From contig NZ_JAFCLS010000004.1 in NCBI RefSeq assembly GCF_018131075.1, positions 62,001 to 126,000 of the forward strand: a stretch of 64,000 nucleotides of DNA, given 5' to 3'. The DNA is from Bradyrhizobium sp. JYMT SZCCT0428. GTDB taxonomy: Bacteria; Pseudomonadota; Alphaproteobacteria; Rhizobiales; Xanthobacteraceae. This document shows positions 46,399-54,854 of this stretch, one piece after another (the first letter of the stretch is position 1; each line of letters begins with the position of its first letter). The notes under the pieces were generated by a model, which did no database searches, was not told the DNA's origin, and saw only the letters and a list, made by a program, of their open reading frames with translations. Made by a program: the position numbers and the translations under genes.

Positions 46399-49300
46399 TT
46401 AACCCCTGCTCGATCCGCGCGACGGCGTCCGGCTCGATCGCAGCCGGTCGAACAGCGCTTCCTTTTCCAGCTCCTGCACCCGCTGCGGGCTCGCGTGCAG
46501 GCCGCTGACGATCCTGGCGTTCTCGCCGGAGCCGAACTGCAGCGTGACCGGCCGCAACGGAGCGGGCGGATTGACGATGCCGCCGCCGGCATAGGACAGC
46601 CGCGGCGACTCAAACGACAGCTGCCGCGACATCGAGTCGACCAGGCCGCCGAACGAGAAGCCGCGCGGCACGAACCCGAAATTCGCCAGCGCTTGTCTCA
46701 GATCGCCGCCCGCCGCGCGCAGCATTTCCATCAGCGCCAGCACGCCGGGCTGCCGCACCACATGCGCGGGCTGGACGTACTCGCCCTTGTGAACGATGCC
46801 GGCCGGCTCGTAGACGCCGCCGGACCCGGTGTAACCGCCGCCGGCAAAGCCGCCGAGATCTTCGCCGCCGCCGCTGCCCGAGTTGACCGAGGCGATCGCC
46901 GCCGCCAGCGCCTGCGCGCCCGAGGTTGCCTGCGACAATTTTCCGATCACGCCATCGAGCGACGAGGCGACGCTCGACAGCCCCGAGGCGCCGCTGGAGC
47001 CGACCCCGTCGAACGCCGAACCGAGCCCGCGCGCGCTCGACGAAGCGCCGTCGACCGCCGGCGCAATCGCCTGCACGCTGGACGCCGTGGCCTGCGCCTG
47101 GCTCGCTGCCGAGGAGCCGCCGGACTGCAGCGCCGCGAACGCCGCGTTGAGGCGCGGCGTCAGGTCGTCCGAACTCTGGCCGAGGTTCTGAATGCCTTGC
47201 TGGACGCTAGAAAGGTCCTCGGTCGCCTTGTCCGAGCCCTTCAATTCGAACGGCGGCGTAGCTCGAATCGTGTCGGCGATTGCTTTTTCCAGACCGTCGA
47301 AGATGCTCTTGCTCTCGTCGGCGGAGGCCTTGGCATCCTGCGGAATTTTCTGAAAGACGCCTTTTGAGACTTCGCGGAAGCCGTTGAACGAGCCGTCGGC
47401 GGCGTTTTTGAAGCCGCCGGCGACGCCATCGGCTGCGGTCTTGCCGCCCTCCTGAATCTTGGACCAGATGCCCGGCGCGATCTCGCGAAAACCGTTAAAG
47501 GACTTATCGGCGGAACTCTTGAAGCCGCCAGCGATCTTGTCGGCGGCCGCGTTGAACGGCGGCGCGATGCCGTCGGCGACCTGCTTGCTGTTGGCGCCGG
47601 TCTCGCCCAGCACGGCCTTGATCTGGTCGAGCGCCGCCTTCCAGCTGTCGGCAAACCCCTTCGTGGCGCCGCCGCTGGCATCCTTGGCCTTATCAGAGCT
47701 CGAATGCAGCGCCTCCATCTGCTTGTTGTATTCCTCGGCGCTGATCTTGCCGTCGCGGAACTGGCTGTTGAGCGCCTTGACCATGTTCTCGAACTCCTCC
47801 AGCGGGCCGAGGCCCTTGGTCAAATCGTTGGCGATCAGGCCGGCCGAGCCCAGCGCCGCCAGTATCGGGGTGATCGCGATCAGGATCGTTGCCAGCGTGC
47901 GGATTTGGCCGATCAGGCCGCCGACCGCGGCGCTGACCGCGAGCGCGCCGGCGCCGAGGATCGTCCAGGTCAGCACGCCCTGATTCTTCAGGCTGCTCCA
48001 GACGCCGTCGAACGCCGCGCCGAAACTGGTGATCGCCTTGTCGAAGTCGCCGGCCAAGAGGTTGCTAAAGCCCTGCGTCACCTGTTCCCACGACTTGCCG
48101 AGATCGGGAAACTGCCGCGCCAGGATGATCGCGCTGGCCGCGATCGCGAGGAAACTGGCGCCGAGCGGCAGCAGCGCCAGCGCGACGATGCGCCCCACCC
48201 CGGCCAAAAGCGTGAACGCGCCGAACAGCTGCGCCAGCACTGCGACCAGCAGCAACCCCTCGGCGTTGACATTGGTACCGAAGATCGCATTGAAGATCGC
48301 AGCCAGCCCGGAGGCCGCCAGCGCGATGCCGGAGATCAGCCGCGTGATCGAGGTGAACACGGTGCTGCCCTCGCCGCCGAAGATCTTGCCGAGCGAATCC
48401 TTGACCGAGGCGAACGCATCGAGTGCCGCGCTCTTAAACAGCGCCCAGGCGCCGCTGAAATTGCCGCGCGCCAGCTGCGAGAACGCCGCCAGGAAACCCG
48501 CACTCTCGCTCCGCACCGCGCCGATCGCGGCCGAGCCGGCCCCGCGGAATTCCGCCCAGAACGCCCGCACCGCGAGCGCGCCGGCGAGCAGCAGCGGCCC
48601 GATCGAACCGATCGAGGACAGCAAGGCGCCGAACGCCGCCACCACAGGCGAGAACACCGCGCGCAACGCGCCGAAGGCGCCGGTCACCAGCCCGATCACC
48701 GCGACGATCGCCACAAAGCGGCCGGAGATGTCGGTGCCGAACGCGGAGTTGATCTGCGCGGCGATGCCGTTGAACGCGGCGATCAGCGCCAGCCCGGCCG
48801 GGATCAGCACGCTGCTCCAGACCTGCGCGAGATCGCGGCTGACATCGCGGAGGAAGCCGATCGCCTGCGCTAGCCCGCTCTCGCCCTTCTGGTTGAGGAA
48901 TTCCTGAAACTTGTCGAGGTCGAGATCCCTGAAGAAATCGAACTGGCCGCTCGCCAGCAATTTCTGCTTGGCCTCGTCGACCGCGATGAAGCCGAACAAC
49001 AGCTTGCGGGCGTCGTCGATCAGCTTGGTCAGCCATTCGGCGCGCGCGCTCTGCCCGGCCGCGAACAAAAGCCCGATCTTGTCCTTCAGGAAAGTGAACG
49101 CCGCCGACAATTCGCCCAGCGAATCCTTCAGCCGCTTGCCGGCGGCGATCTCCCCGTCGGAGAAGCTGCGCAGCGAGCCGTCGCTGTCGCCAAGCGTTTG
49201 CGGCAGCTGCTTGATGAACTCGAGCGCCTTGCGCCACTCGTCGCCGAACAGGCGCGCGGCGATCGCCGCCTTGCCGGCGCTTTCCGGAATCTTGTCGAGC

Positions 49301-50124
49301 TGCATCGCGAGCAGCTGCAGCCGCTGTTCCGGCGTCAGCTTGGACAAAAGGTCTGCGCTGATGCCGAGCTGCGACAGCGCCTCCGCCGCGCCGCGCGCGC
49401 CCTGGCGGATGCTGTCGCTGCTCTTGGCCAGATCGAGCGCCGACTTCGACACGCCGTTGAAGATCGTGACCGTGGCGTCGCCGAACTTCTGGATCAGGTC
49501 GATCGAGGAGCCCGCGGTGCGGCCGAACGCATCCGCCGAGCGCTGCGCGACCGCAAGGCCGCCGGCGATCTGCTCCAGCGAGGAGCCGGTCGCGGCGAGC
49601 CGGCCGGCGGTATCGGTCGGGATCACCTGGCTGAGGCTGCCGGCGGCCTGCGTCGCCGCCTTGTCGATATTGCCCAGAATCCGGTTGAGGCCTTCGACCG
49701 AGATACCGGCATCGTCGGCGCCCTGTTTCAGCGCCTGATAGGTCTGCACCGTCAGCCCGACCTTGCTCGCCGCTGAATCCAGCGCCGAGGTGGTCTCCGC
49801 GGCCGATGAGGCGATCGACGAGATCACCGCGCTCACTGCCACCGCCAGCCCGGCGATGCCGGCCACCGTCTTGCCGGCGAACGACAACAGGTCGGAGCCG
49901 AAGCTCTGCACCTGCCCCGAGGCCTGGCCCGCGGCCTGCGAGGCGCCCGCAAGTTGCCCCTGCACGGTCTCCAGCCGAGACGCGTCAATCCGGCCGAGCT
50001 GGTCGGCGACCCGTTGAACGCCTTCGAGCAGCTTGTTGAACTCTTCGGCGAACCCGACGACCTGCTGGCGCACGTCGTCGCCGCCGTCGAGCGAAATCCG
50101 GTTCGAGATATTGGCGGTCGCCAT
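46399..50124 (-). CDS. Tail tape measure protein
   Basis: 1241 aa, by far the longest gene in the prophage. It is a mostly helical, Ala-rich coiled protein with several hydrophobic blocks (for example FAGKTVAGIAGLAVAVSAVI near residue 75, and LTWTILGAGALAVSAAVGGL), as expected for a protein that determines tail length and helps DNA entry. Near residues 880-980 a unit of about 40 residues repeats (SFNGFREIAPGIWSKIQEGG and SFNGFREVSKGVFQKIPQDA). Using the usual rule of about 0.15 nm per residue, tail length would be near 185 nm. The protein follows the tail chaperone and a DUF6441-type gene, the standard siphovirus order. Confidence 0.9.
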   Translation of the reverse strand: MATANISNRISLDGGDDVRQQVVGFAEEFNKLLEGVQRVADQLGRIDASRLETVQGQLAGASQAAGQASGQVQSFGSDLLSFAGKTVAGIAGLAVAVSAVISSIASSAAETTSALDSAASKVGLTVQTYQALKQGADDAGISVEGLNRILGNIDKAATQAAGSLSQVIPTDTAGRLAATGSSLEQIAGGLAVAQRSADAFGRTAGSSIDLIQKFGDATVTIFNGVSKSALDLAKSSDSIRQGARGAAEALSQLGISADLLSKLTPEQRLQLLAMQLDKIPESAGKAAIAARLFGDEWRKALEFIKQLPQTLGDSDGSLRSFSDGEIAAGKRLKDSLGELSAAFTFLKDKIGLLFAAGQSARAEWLTKLIDDARKLLFGFIAVDEAKQKLLASGQFDFFRDLDLDKFQEFLNQKGESGLAQAIGFLRDVSRDLAQVWSSVLIPAGLALIAAFNGIAAQINSAFGTDISGRFVAIVAVIGLVTGAFGALRAVFSPVVAAFGALLSSIGSIGPLLLAGALAVRAFWAEFRGAGSAAIGAVRSESAGFLAAFSQLARGNFSGAWALFKSAALDAFASVKDSLGKIFGGEGSTVFTSITRLISGIALAASGLAAIFNAIFGTNVNAEGLLLVAVLAQLFGAFTLLAGVGRIVALALLPLGASFLAIAASAIILARQFPDLGKSWEQVTQGFSNLLAGDFDKAITSFGAAFDGVWSSLKNQGVLTWTILGAGALAVSAAVGGLIGQIRTLATILIAITPILAALGSAGLIANDLTKGLGPLEEFENMVKALNSQFRDGKISAEEYNKQMEALHSSSDKAKDASGGATKGFADSWKAALDQIKAVLGETGANSKQVADGIAPPFNAAADKIAGGFKSSADKSFNGFREIAPGIWSKIQEGGKTAADGVAGGFKNAADGSFNGFREVSKGVFQKIPQDAKASADESKSIFDGLEKAIADTIRATPPFELKGSDKATEDLSSVQQGIQNLGQSSDDLTPRLNAAFAALQSGGSSAASQAQATASSVQAIAPAVDGASSSARGLGSAFDGVGSSGASGLSSVASSLDGVIGKLSQATSGAQALAAAIASVNSGSGGGEDLGGFAGGGYTGSGGVYEPAGIVHKGEYVQPAHVVRQPGVLALMEMLRAAGGDLRQALANFGFVPRGFSFGGLVDSMSRQLSFESPRLSYAGGGIVNPPAPLRPVTLQFGSGENARIVSGLHASPQRVQELEKEALFDRLRSSRTPSRGSSRG

Positions 50125-50682
50125 CTATTGATCTTTCAGTTTGGCGGCGTAGCGCGACGGCAGCGCGGCGGCGGCAGCTGCCACCGCTTCATCGACATTC
50201 AACCGCTTGCGCAGCGTCACCCGCTCGATCCCGACAAACAGCGGCGGCCCGCGCTTCTTGGCGGCAAACAGCATCGGCCGCCGCCCCGGCAGGTTGACCG
50301 ACACCAGTGCCCCGACCGACTGCGCATAACGCGCTGGCGTCCACTTGCCGCCGGAGGTGCCCGGCAGATTGGCCTCGATCGGCAGCCACAGCAGCGGACT
50401 GCCGTCGATCGTCCCGCCGGTCTGGAAGATCGCCGAATAACGAATCTTGTTGAAGATCAGCGCCGCCGGACTGAGCGAGGCGCCGGCGGACGGATAGGCG
50501 TTGGCCCGCATCGCGTTCTGCACCTTGGCGGAGAAGCCAGCCGCCGCGATGCTGGCGCGGGCCGCCGTCTTGGCCGCGAGCGCGGTCTCGCCCATCGCCG
50601 CCGTCGCCGCCCTCGCCATCTGGTCGAGGTTGGCGCGGTAGGCCTTGGGGAAATCGCCCTTCCGAAACCGCAGGTTCGCCAT
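50125..50682 (-). CDS. DUF6441-type phage protein (minor tail/tail completion)
   Basis: 185 aa. ANLRFRKGDFPKAYRANLDQ, then AKTAARASIAAAGFSAKVQN, ALIFNKIRYSAIFQTGGTID and LWLPIEANLP. The helical Ala-rich N-terminus followed by a short beta core with a LWLP motif fits the DUF6441 family found near tail genes. It starts right at the stop of the chaperone extension and is followed by the tape measure. Confidence 0.6.
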   Translation of the reverse strand: MANLRFRKGDFPKAYRANLDQMARAATAAMGETALAAKTAARASIAAAGFSAKVQNAMRANAYPSAGASLSPAALIFNKIRYSAIFQTGGTIDGSPLLWLPIEANLPGTSGGKWTPARYAQSVGALVSVNLPGRRPMLFAAKKRGPPLFVGIERVTLRKRLNVDEAVAAAAAALPSRYAAKLKDQ

Positions 50683-50888
50683 CAGGTCAGCTTCTCCACT
50701 TGCGCCATGGCCTTTTGCGGATCGTGTGCCGCCAGCGTCGCGATCGCCAGCGCCTCGGCGCTCGCGGCGCGCTGGCGGGCCTCCGCCGGCTGGACCGCAA
50801 ACATGATCTCGCGCGGCGTCATCGCGAGCACCGCTTCGCGCGAATAGCCCGAGCCGATCAGAAAATCGGCGGCGTCGACTAGGGCCTC
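50682..50888 (-). CDS. Tail chaperone extension (T-like), probably made by -1 frameshift
   Basis: The segment EALVDAADFLIGSGYSREAV followed by LAMTPREIMFAVQPAEARQR is a complete short domain with the TPREIMF motif of tail assembly chaperone C-terminal parts. It has no start codon near its beginning; the only ATG is inside at AMTP. The frame is open back through the whole upstream gene, in the -1 relation. In lambda, gpG-T is made by exactly such a shift. The domain would be fused to the 144-aa protein. Confidence 0.6.
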   Translation of the reverse strand, partial: EALVDAADFLIGSGYSREAVLAMTPREIMFAVQPAEARQRAASAEALAIATLAAHDPQKAMAQVEKLT

Positions 50889-51313
50889 ACCTGGACCTTG
50901 ACGCCCTTGCGCTCCTTCTTCGGCGCGGCGGCCGCGTCCTCCTCGGCGCCCTCTTTCCCCTGCAGGGTGAGGACGAGCTCGACGAAAGGGCCGATGCCGC
51001 CTGGCGCGGTCAGCTTGAACACCGATTTGAACAGCACGGCGAGTTCGCCGAGCGACAGGTTGGCAAAGGATTTTTCCATCGCCGCGTCGCCGGGCTGCCC
51101 GGCGCCGGCCACGGCGAACGCCACCATCGCCTCTTTGGAGACCGCGGCCTTCTGGACGTCGAACTGACGCTTGGCCATCATCGCGGCGACGTCGGGAAAG
51201 CGAAAGAACAATTGACCGAGTTCGCCGATGTCGATGCCGCGCAGCTTGATCTTCTTGCCGCGGATGGTGACGGTCTCGGTCAGGGGTACGAAATGCAACA
51301 AATCGTTGTTCAT
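50879..51313 (-). CDS. Tail assembly chaperone (G-like)
   Basis: 144 aa. NNDLLHFVPLTETVTIRGKK, GIDIGELGQLFFRFPDVAAM and SLGELAVLFKSVFKLTAPGG, ending in a charged Lys-rich tail (EDAAAAPKKERKGVKVQVRP). Position between major tail protein and tape measure is diagnostic for gpG-like chaperones. GGGGAAAG occurs at 50960-50953 (minus strand), a possible slippery site although not in the canonical phase. Confidence 0.65.
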   Translation of the reverse strand: MNNDLLHFVPLTETVTIRGKKIKLRGIDIGELGQLFFRFPDVAAMMAKRQFDVQKAAVSKEAMVAFAVAGAGQPGDAAMEKSFANLSLGELAVLFKSVFKLTAPGGIGPFVELVLTLQGKEGAEEDAAAAPKKERKGVKVQVRP

Positions 51314-51417
51314 GGAGCCATTTCCTTGGTTTGAAAAAAAAAGAGCCGTTCACTCAGCAGGAAGCGGCGGCCCCGCATTGCTGCCGAGACCGTCGCCCCA
51401 TTGCGCAAAGCGGTGGC

Positions 51418-51945
51418 TCAAGCCTCTTCGCGAATGGCCCAGGTGCCGAAATCGCCGTCGGAATCTTCCTGCACGGTCGCCTCGACAGCGATCACGCTCC
51501 AGTCGTCATTGTCCTTGATCAGCGAGAAATCGCCGGACGGAATGAACGAGACGTCGCCGGACCAGTCGACTTGCGAGCCGGTGTCGTTGTCGCCGATGAC
51601 CTCGAGGAAGCCCTCGAACTGGGTCTGCGACAACCCCTTGATGATGAAGCTGCCGTCCGACTGCTCCTCGCGAAAGCCGAGCGCGAAATATTCGAGGTTC
51701 GCGGCGGTGATCTCGTCGAGCGTGAACTTGGCGGTGGCGCCGACCTGGGTGATGATCTTCTTGTCGACGGTGCGTTTGCCGCCGGAGTTCTTGGTGTGCT
51801 CCTTGGTGGTCACTTCCGCCGAGATGGTGAAGTTGACGATGTTGCCAAGCGAGCGCCGCACGCCGACATCGGCGCCACTCGACGGCGTAAAAAACCCGGT
51901 ACCGGTCGGGATCGAATAGTTCTTGTCGCTCGGGGACGAGGCCAT
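51418..51945 (-). CDS. Major tail tube protein
   Basis: 175 aa. It is beta-rich: VRRSLGNIVNFTISAEVTTK, SGGKRTVDKKIITQVGATAK, FTLDEITAANLEYFALGFRE, and a C-terminal VIAVEATVQEDSDGDFGTWA. Size, composition and position just before the chaperone and tape measure fit the tube subunit of a siphovirus tail. It probably polymerises into the tail tube. Confidence 0.75.
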   Translation of the reverse strand: MASSPSDKNYSIPTGTGFFTPSSGADVGVRRSLGNIVNFTISAEVTTKEHTKNSGGKRTVDKKIITQVGATAKFTLDEITAANLEYFALGFREEQSDGSFIIKGLSQTQFEGFLEVIGDNDTGSQVDWSGDVSFIPSGDFSLIKDNDDWSVIAVEATVQEDSDGDFGTWAIREEA

Positions 51946-52051
51946 TTGTCATGCTCCAGTGATGAGCCGCGAACATGCGGCAGGGTTGCGACGCATCGCG
52001 ATGAAGCGTCTCGAAAACGCAGGGTTTACTGTTCGGATGTGTCTTGACGCG

Positions 52052-52492
52052 CTACAGCGCTTTGGGATCGAGCATCACGGCGATGCGGAAACGGATCGCC
52101 ATCCGGCCTTCCATCAGCATCGCGAACGCCAGATCGCTATCCATGCCGGCGTAGCGGATCGAACGCTTGTTGACCGTGAGCGCCAGCAATTCGGTATCAG
52201 TCATCACCGCCTTGATCAGGCGGCCCCGGATCATGTTCAAGTCGGCGCCGACATCGCGGGTGCGCGCGCTGCAGGCGATCAACAGTTGCGGGATCATCAC
52301 TACGATGCCCTTGTCGGCGGCGTGGCGGCTGCCGAATTCCTCGTTGACTTCCTCGGCGCCCTCGAGCAGCGAGATCCGCCTGGCATCGACGTCATCGGCC
52401 AGAGGGGCATTGCGCTCCGCGCTCTCGACGTCCTCGATGTCCTTGGCAATTGCCAGCAAGCGGACCATCACCGCCTCGCGTTTGTCACTCAT
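52052..52492 (-). CDS. Phage tail terminator/minor tail-like protein
   Basis: 146 aa. REAVMVRLLAIAKDIEDVES at the start, VVMIPQLLIACSARTRDVGA, then NMIRGRLIKAVMTDTELLAL. The alpha/beta layout with a start such as MxxRLLAIxxxI and a MTDxEL segment is typical of head-tail joining or tail terminator proteins between connectors and the tube gene. It is 107 bp upstream of the major tail gene. Confidence 0.6.
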   Translation of the reverse strand: MSDKREAVMVRLLAIAKDIEDVESAERNAPLADDVDARRISLLEGAEEVNEEFGSRHAADKGIVVMIPQLLIACSARTRDVGADLNMIRGRLIKAVMTDTELLALTVNKRSIRYAGMDSDLAFAMLMEGRMAIRFRIAVMLDPKAL

Positions 52493-52832
52493 CGTTGCGC
52501 TCCTGCAGGAACAGATACAGCTCGCCCTTGCCGCCCGGCACCGGTTTCGGTCGCGTCGACTCGACGTTCCAGGATGCGCTATTGAACGTCAGCCGGCCGT
52601 TTTTCATCTTGCCGCGGTCGAGGTTTTTCGCGACCAGTTCACTGACCCGGACGCACGCCGCCGGCCGCGAGCTCTGCAACGCCACCGGCCCCTCAGGGAT
52701 CTCGACGCCCGAGGTCTTGTCGATCACGGTCAGGTCGGCGCGCGCCCCTTCCCGCGACAGAAATTCCGCCGGCACACCGATCCCGTCATAAATCGGGTCG
52801 AGCATCTCCGCGTCGAAATCAGGCGCGCTCAT
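52485..52832 (-). CDS. Phage head-tail connector-like protein
   Basis: 115 aa from ATG 52832 (ATGA overlap with the upstream stop; the longer frame is a shadow). SAPDFDAEMLDPIYDGIGVP with AEFLSREGARADLTVIDKTS resembles head-tail joining proteins that carry a short N-terminal helix followed by a small beta domain. It lies between the adaptor and the terminator-like gene. Confidence 0.6.
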   Translation of the reverse strand: MSAPDFDAEMLDPIYDGIGVPAEFLSREGARADLTVIDKTSGVEIPEGPVALQSSRPAACVRVSELVAKNLDRGKMKNGRLTFNSASWNVESTRPKPVPGGKGELYLFLQERNDE

Positions 52833-53149
52833 TGCGGAACCCCGCAGGTCACATGCGACCATAGCGACTTGGTGTTGCCCTGGTTGGTCACGACAACAGC
52901 CTGAAGCACGTACTTGACCCCGTCGACCAGGCCTGCGATGCGCTGCGAGGACACCGTGCCGGAGTTGCTGGAACTGCCCGAGACCCGGCTCGCCGCATCT
53001 TCGTCCTGCACTTCGGAATCGTCGGCGACCGTGCAATGCCAGGCCGCCGACGCGATGGTCTCGCCGGCGGCGCAGTCCCGGACGAAGTCGAGCGAATAGA
53101 TTTCGGACTCGCCCTCATCGGAGGGCGAGAAATCGCGGCCCACATACAT
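52829..53149 (-). CDS. Phage fibre-tail adaptor-like protein
   Basis: 106 aa. YVGRDFSPSDEGESEIYSLD, then FVRDCAAGETIASAAWHCTV and AGLVDGVKYVLQAVVVTNQG. The YSLDFxxDxxxGETIxSAxW pattern is common in small phage adaptor proteins with an immunoglobulin-like fold. It follows the 65-aa gene by 5 bp. Confidence 0.6.
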   Translation of the reverse strand: MYVGRDFSPSDEGESEIYSLDFVRDCAAGETIASAAWHCTVADDSEVQDEDAASRVSGSSSNSGTVSSQRIAGLVDGVKYVLQAVVVTNQGNTKSLWSHVTCGVPQ

Positions 53150-53154
53150 CGGCT

Positions 53155-53352
53155 CTAATCCAGGCTTCGTTGACGGCGCCGGCGGGCGGCCAGGCTACGC
53201 ACGCGAATGTCACTCGAAAGCTGGCGCGAGCGCAGGAAGCGGTTCTTGAGCGTCAGCAAAGGATCGGGTACCAGCGGCGCCGCTGGCTCACCGCCGCTGC
53301 CACCGAAATAGCGCCGGCCGAAATAGCGGGCGGCGAAATAGCGGCCGAACAT
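53155..53352 (-). CDS. 65-aa basic phage protein
   Basis: FGRYFAARYFGRRYFGGSGG is a Tyr/Phe/Arg-rich start containing a repeated YFxxRYFG unit. A Pro-rich linker and an Arg-rich tail (RSLAARRRRQRSLD) follow. Its start overlaps the stop of the 500-aa gene (TAATG). Short proteins with repeated RYFxxRYF starts occur in phage head-tail regions. Function unknown. Confidence 0.55.
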   Translation of the reverse strand: MFGRYFAARYFGRRYFGGSGGEPAAPLVPDPLLTLKNRFLRSRQLSSDIRVRSLAARRRRQRSLD

Positions 53353-54854
53353 TAGGTAGCATCCAGCGTGACGGCGGAACGATTGCCGTCGGCGTCGACG
53401 GTCGCGACCACGCGATCCTTAGCGTCGTCGAGTGCACGGTATCGCGCCGTCGTGGTCGCCAACCCATTGGCCTTGCCGAGCAGCACAGCGGCCACCAGCG
53501 TCACTATCTCGGCAAAGGTCTTACCGTCGATCGTGCCAGGAATCAGGTCCGTCTTCGCCTTGACCAGGGCGATCGCGGCCAGCGTCGCGTCATCGGCGCT
53601 GGCGAGCGCGGTTGTCAGCTCGGCATTGGTCGGCACGTCGCCGATCAAAGTGGCAAGCGAGCTCGTCGCTGCGATGATCAGGCTTTGGTCCGCCGGATCG
53701 CTCGGCAGGTTCGCCGTCTTGGCATCGATCGCCACCACATAGCCGCCGATCGACGTGATCCCGGCATTGTCCGGCGCGGTATAGCTCCCAGAGGCCAGCC
53801 GGGTGGAGGTCGCCACATCGATCCGGCCGGTGATCGTGGTGGTAAGCCCAACGTCCGCCAGCGCGGTGTCCACCTCGGTATTAACCTGCGCAGCCGACAG
53901 GTTGTTGAGCGCCCCGATCGCCGTCAGAACCGCGTCATCGGCCGTCCCGAGCGCCGTGGCGAGTTCGGCATTGGTCGGCAGGTCATTGACGCTAGTCTGC
54001 GTCGCGGCGGTCTTGGCGGCGTCGTAGGCCGCCGTGAGCGTCATTTCGGAGCCGACGGCCGCCGGGCTCGCCGGAATTAGATCCGTCTTGGCCTTGACCA
54101 ATGCGACCTGCGCCAGCACGGGATCATCCGCGCTCGCAAGCGCCGTCGCCAGTTCGGCATTCGTCGGCACGTCGTCGACGCTGGTCTGCAGGGTTGCCAC
54201 AGCCACAGCCGTCGCCAGCCCGCTCTGCAGCTCGGTGGTGAGATCAGAGGCCGCCGCGGCCGCTGTCATCACGTTCGCGGCCATCGCGCCGGTGCTCGAG
54301 TCCATCCGCCCGGAGACCAATGCTGCAGGCAGGCGGCTTTGAATGTCGACGGTGTCGGTCTCGACGTCGGTCGCCGTCTTGATCGTGGTGCCACTCAAGC
54401 CGACGACGGTAGTCGGCGAGCCGACGTTCGCCCAATCGACCCCGGCCTCTCCGCCGGCGGAGACGTCCAGCTTGCGCCCGGCCGTCGTCGGTCGGAGCGC
54501 GCCGGACAACTCTATACCGAATTGGCCGATCACCTTGGCGACTGTGACACTGTCGACCGTTTCATCCGGCGTGAGCACCAGCGTGTAAACTGCGCCCGTG
54601 ACCCAGAAGCCGCCGTCGCCGGTATCGTTCGAGGTGTCGATCGTGACGCAGTGCAGGCCCGTGACCGAGTCGAAGGGACTCGTCATGGTGACGCCGTTGG
54701 TGGTCGCCTTCTGCGCGCCGTTGCCGTTCTTGTAGATGACGACGTCGGCGGCCTCGAACGCTGAGTTCGGCGCGACCGGCGCGCCGGTGCTGGCGTGCGT
54801 CGTGAACATGCAGACGACGCTGGCGAAGTCTTCTGTAAAATCACCTAGCCACAT
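53352..54854 (-). CDS. Repeat-containing phage structural protein (500 aa)
   Basis: The N-terminal beta domain (DFASVVCMFTTHASTGAPVA, VTGLHCVTIDTSNDTGDGGF and VYTLVLTPDETVDSVTVAKV) looks like a capsid- or tail-surface domain. The segment RPTTAGRKLDVSAGGEAGVD, then SRLPAALVSGRMDSSTGAMA, is a stretch shared by many phage proteins as I recall. Three copies of a PTNAELATALASADD-LVKAKTDLIP unit follow at residues about 224-262, 287-316 and 404-440. No catalytic motif. Probably a fibre or decoration protein. Confidence 0.65.
   Translation of the reverse strand: MWLGDFTEDFASVVCMFTTHASTGAPVAPNSAFEAADVVIYKNGNGAQKATTNGVTMTSPFDSVTGLHCVTIDTSNDTGDGGFWVTGAVYTLVLTPDETVDSVTVAKVIGQFGIELSGALRPTTAGRKLDVSAGGEAGVDWANVGSPTTVVGLSGTTIKTATDVETDTVDIQSRLPAALVSGRMDSSTGAMAANVMTAAAAASDLTTELQSGLATAVAVATLQTSVDDVPTNAELATALASADDPVLAQVALVKAKTDLIPASPAAVGSEMTLTAAYDAAKTAATQTSVNDLPTNAELATALGTADDAVLTAIGALNNLSAAQVNTEVDTALADVGLTTTITGRIDVATSTRLASGSYTAPDNAGITSIGGYVVAIDAKTANLPSDPADQSLIIAATSSLATLIGDVPTNAELTTALASADDATLAAIALVKAKTDLIPGTIDGKTFAEIVTLVAAVLLGKANGLATTTARYRALDDAKDRVVATVDADGNRSAVTLDAT

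Noticed and set aside
47704..48907. Long plus-strand frames antisense to the tape measure gene
   Set aside because: Composition is that of shadow frames, and the tape measure is supported by length, helical repeats and gene order.
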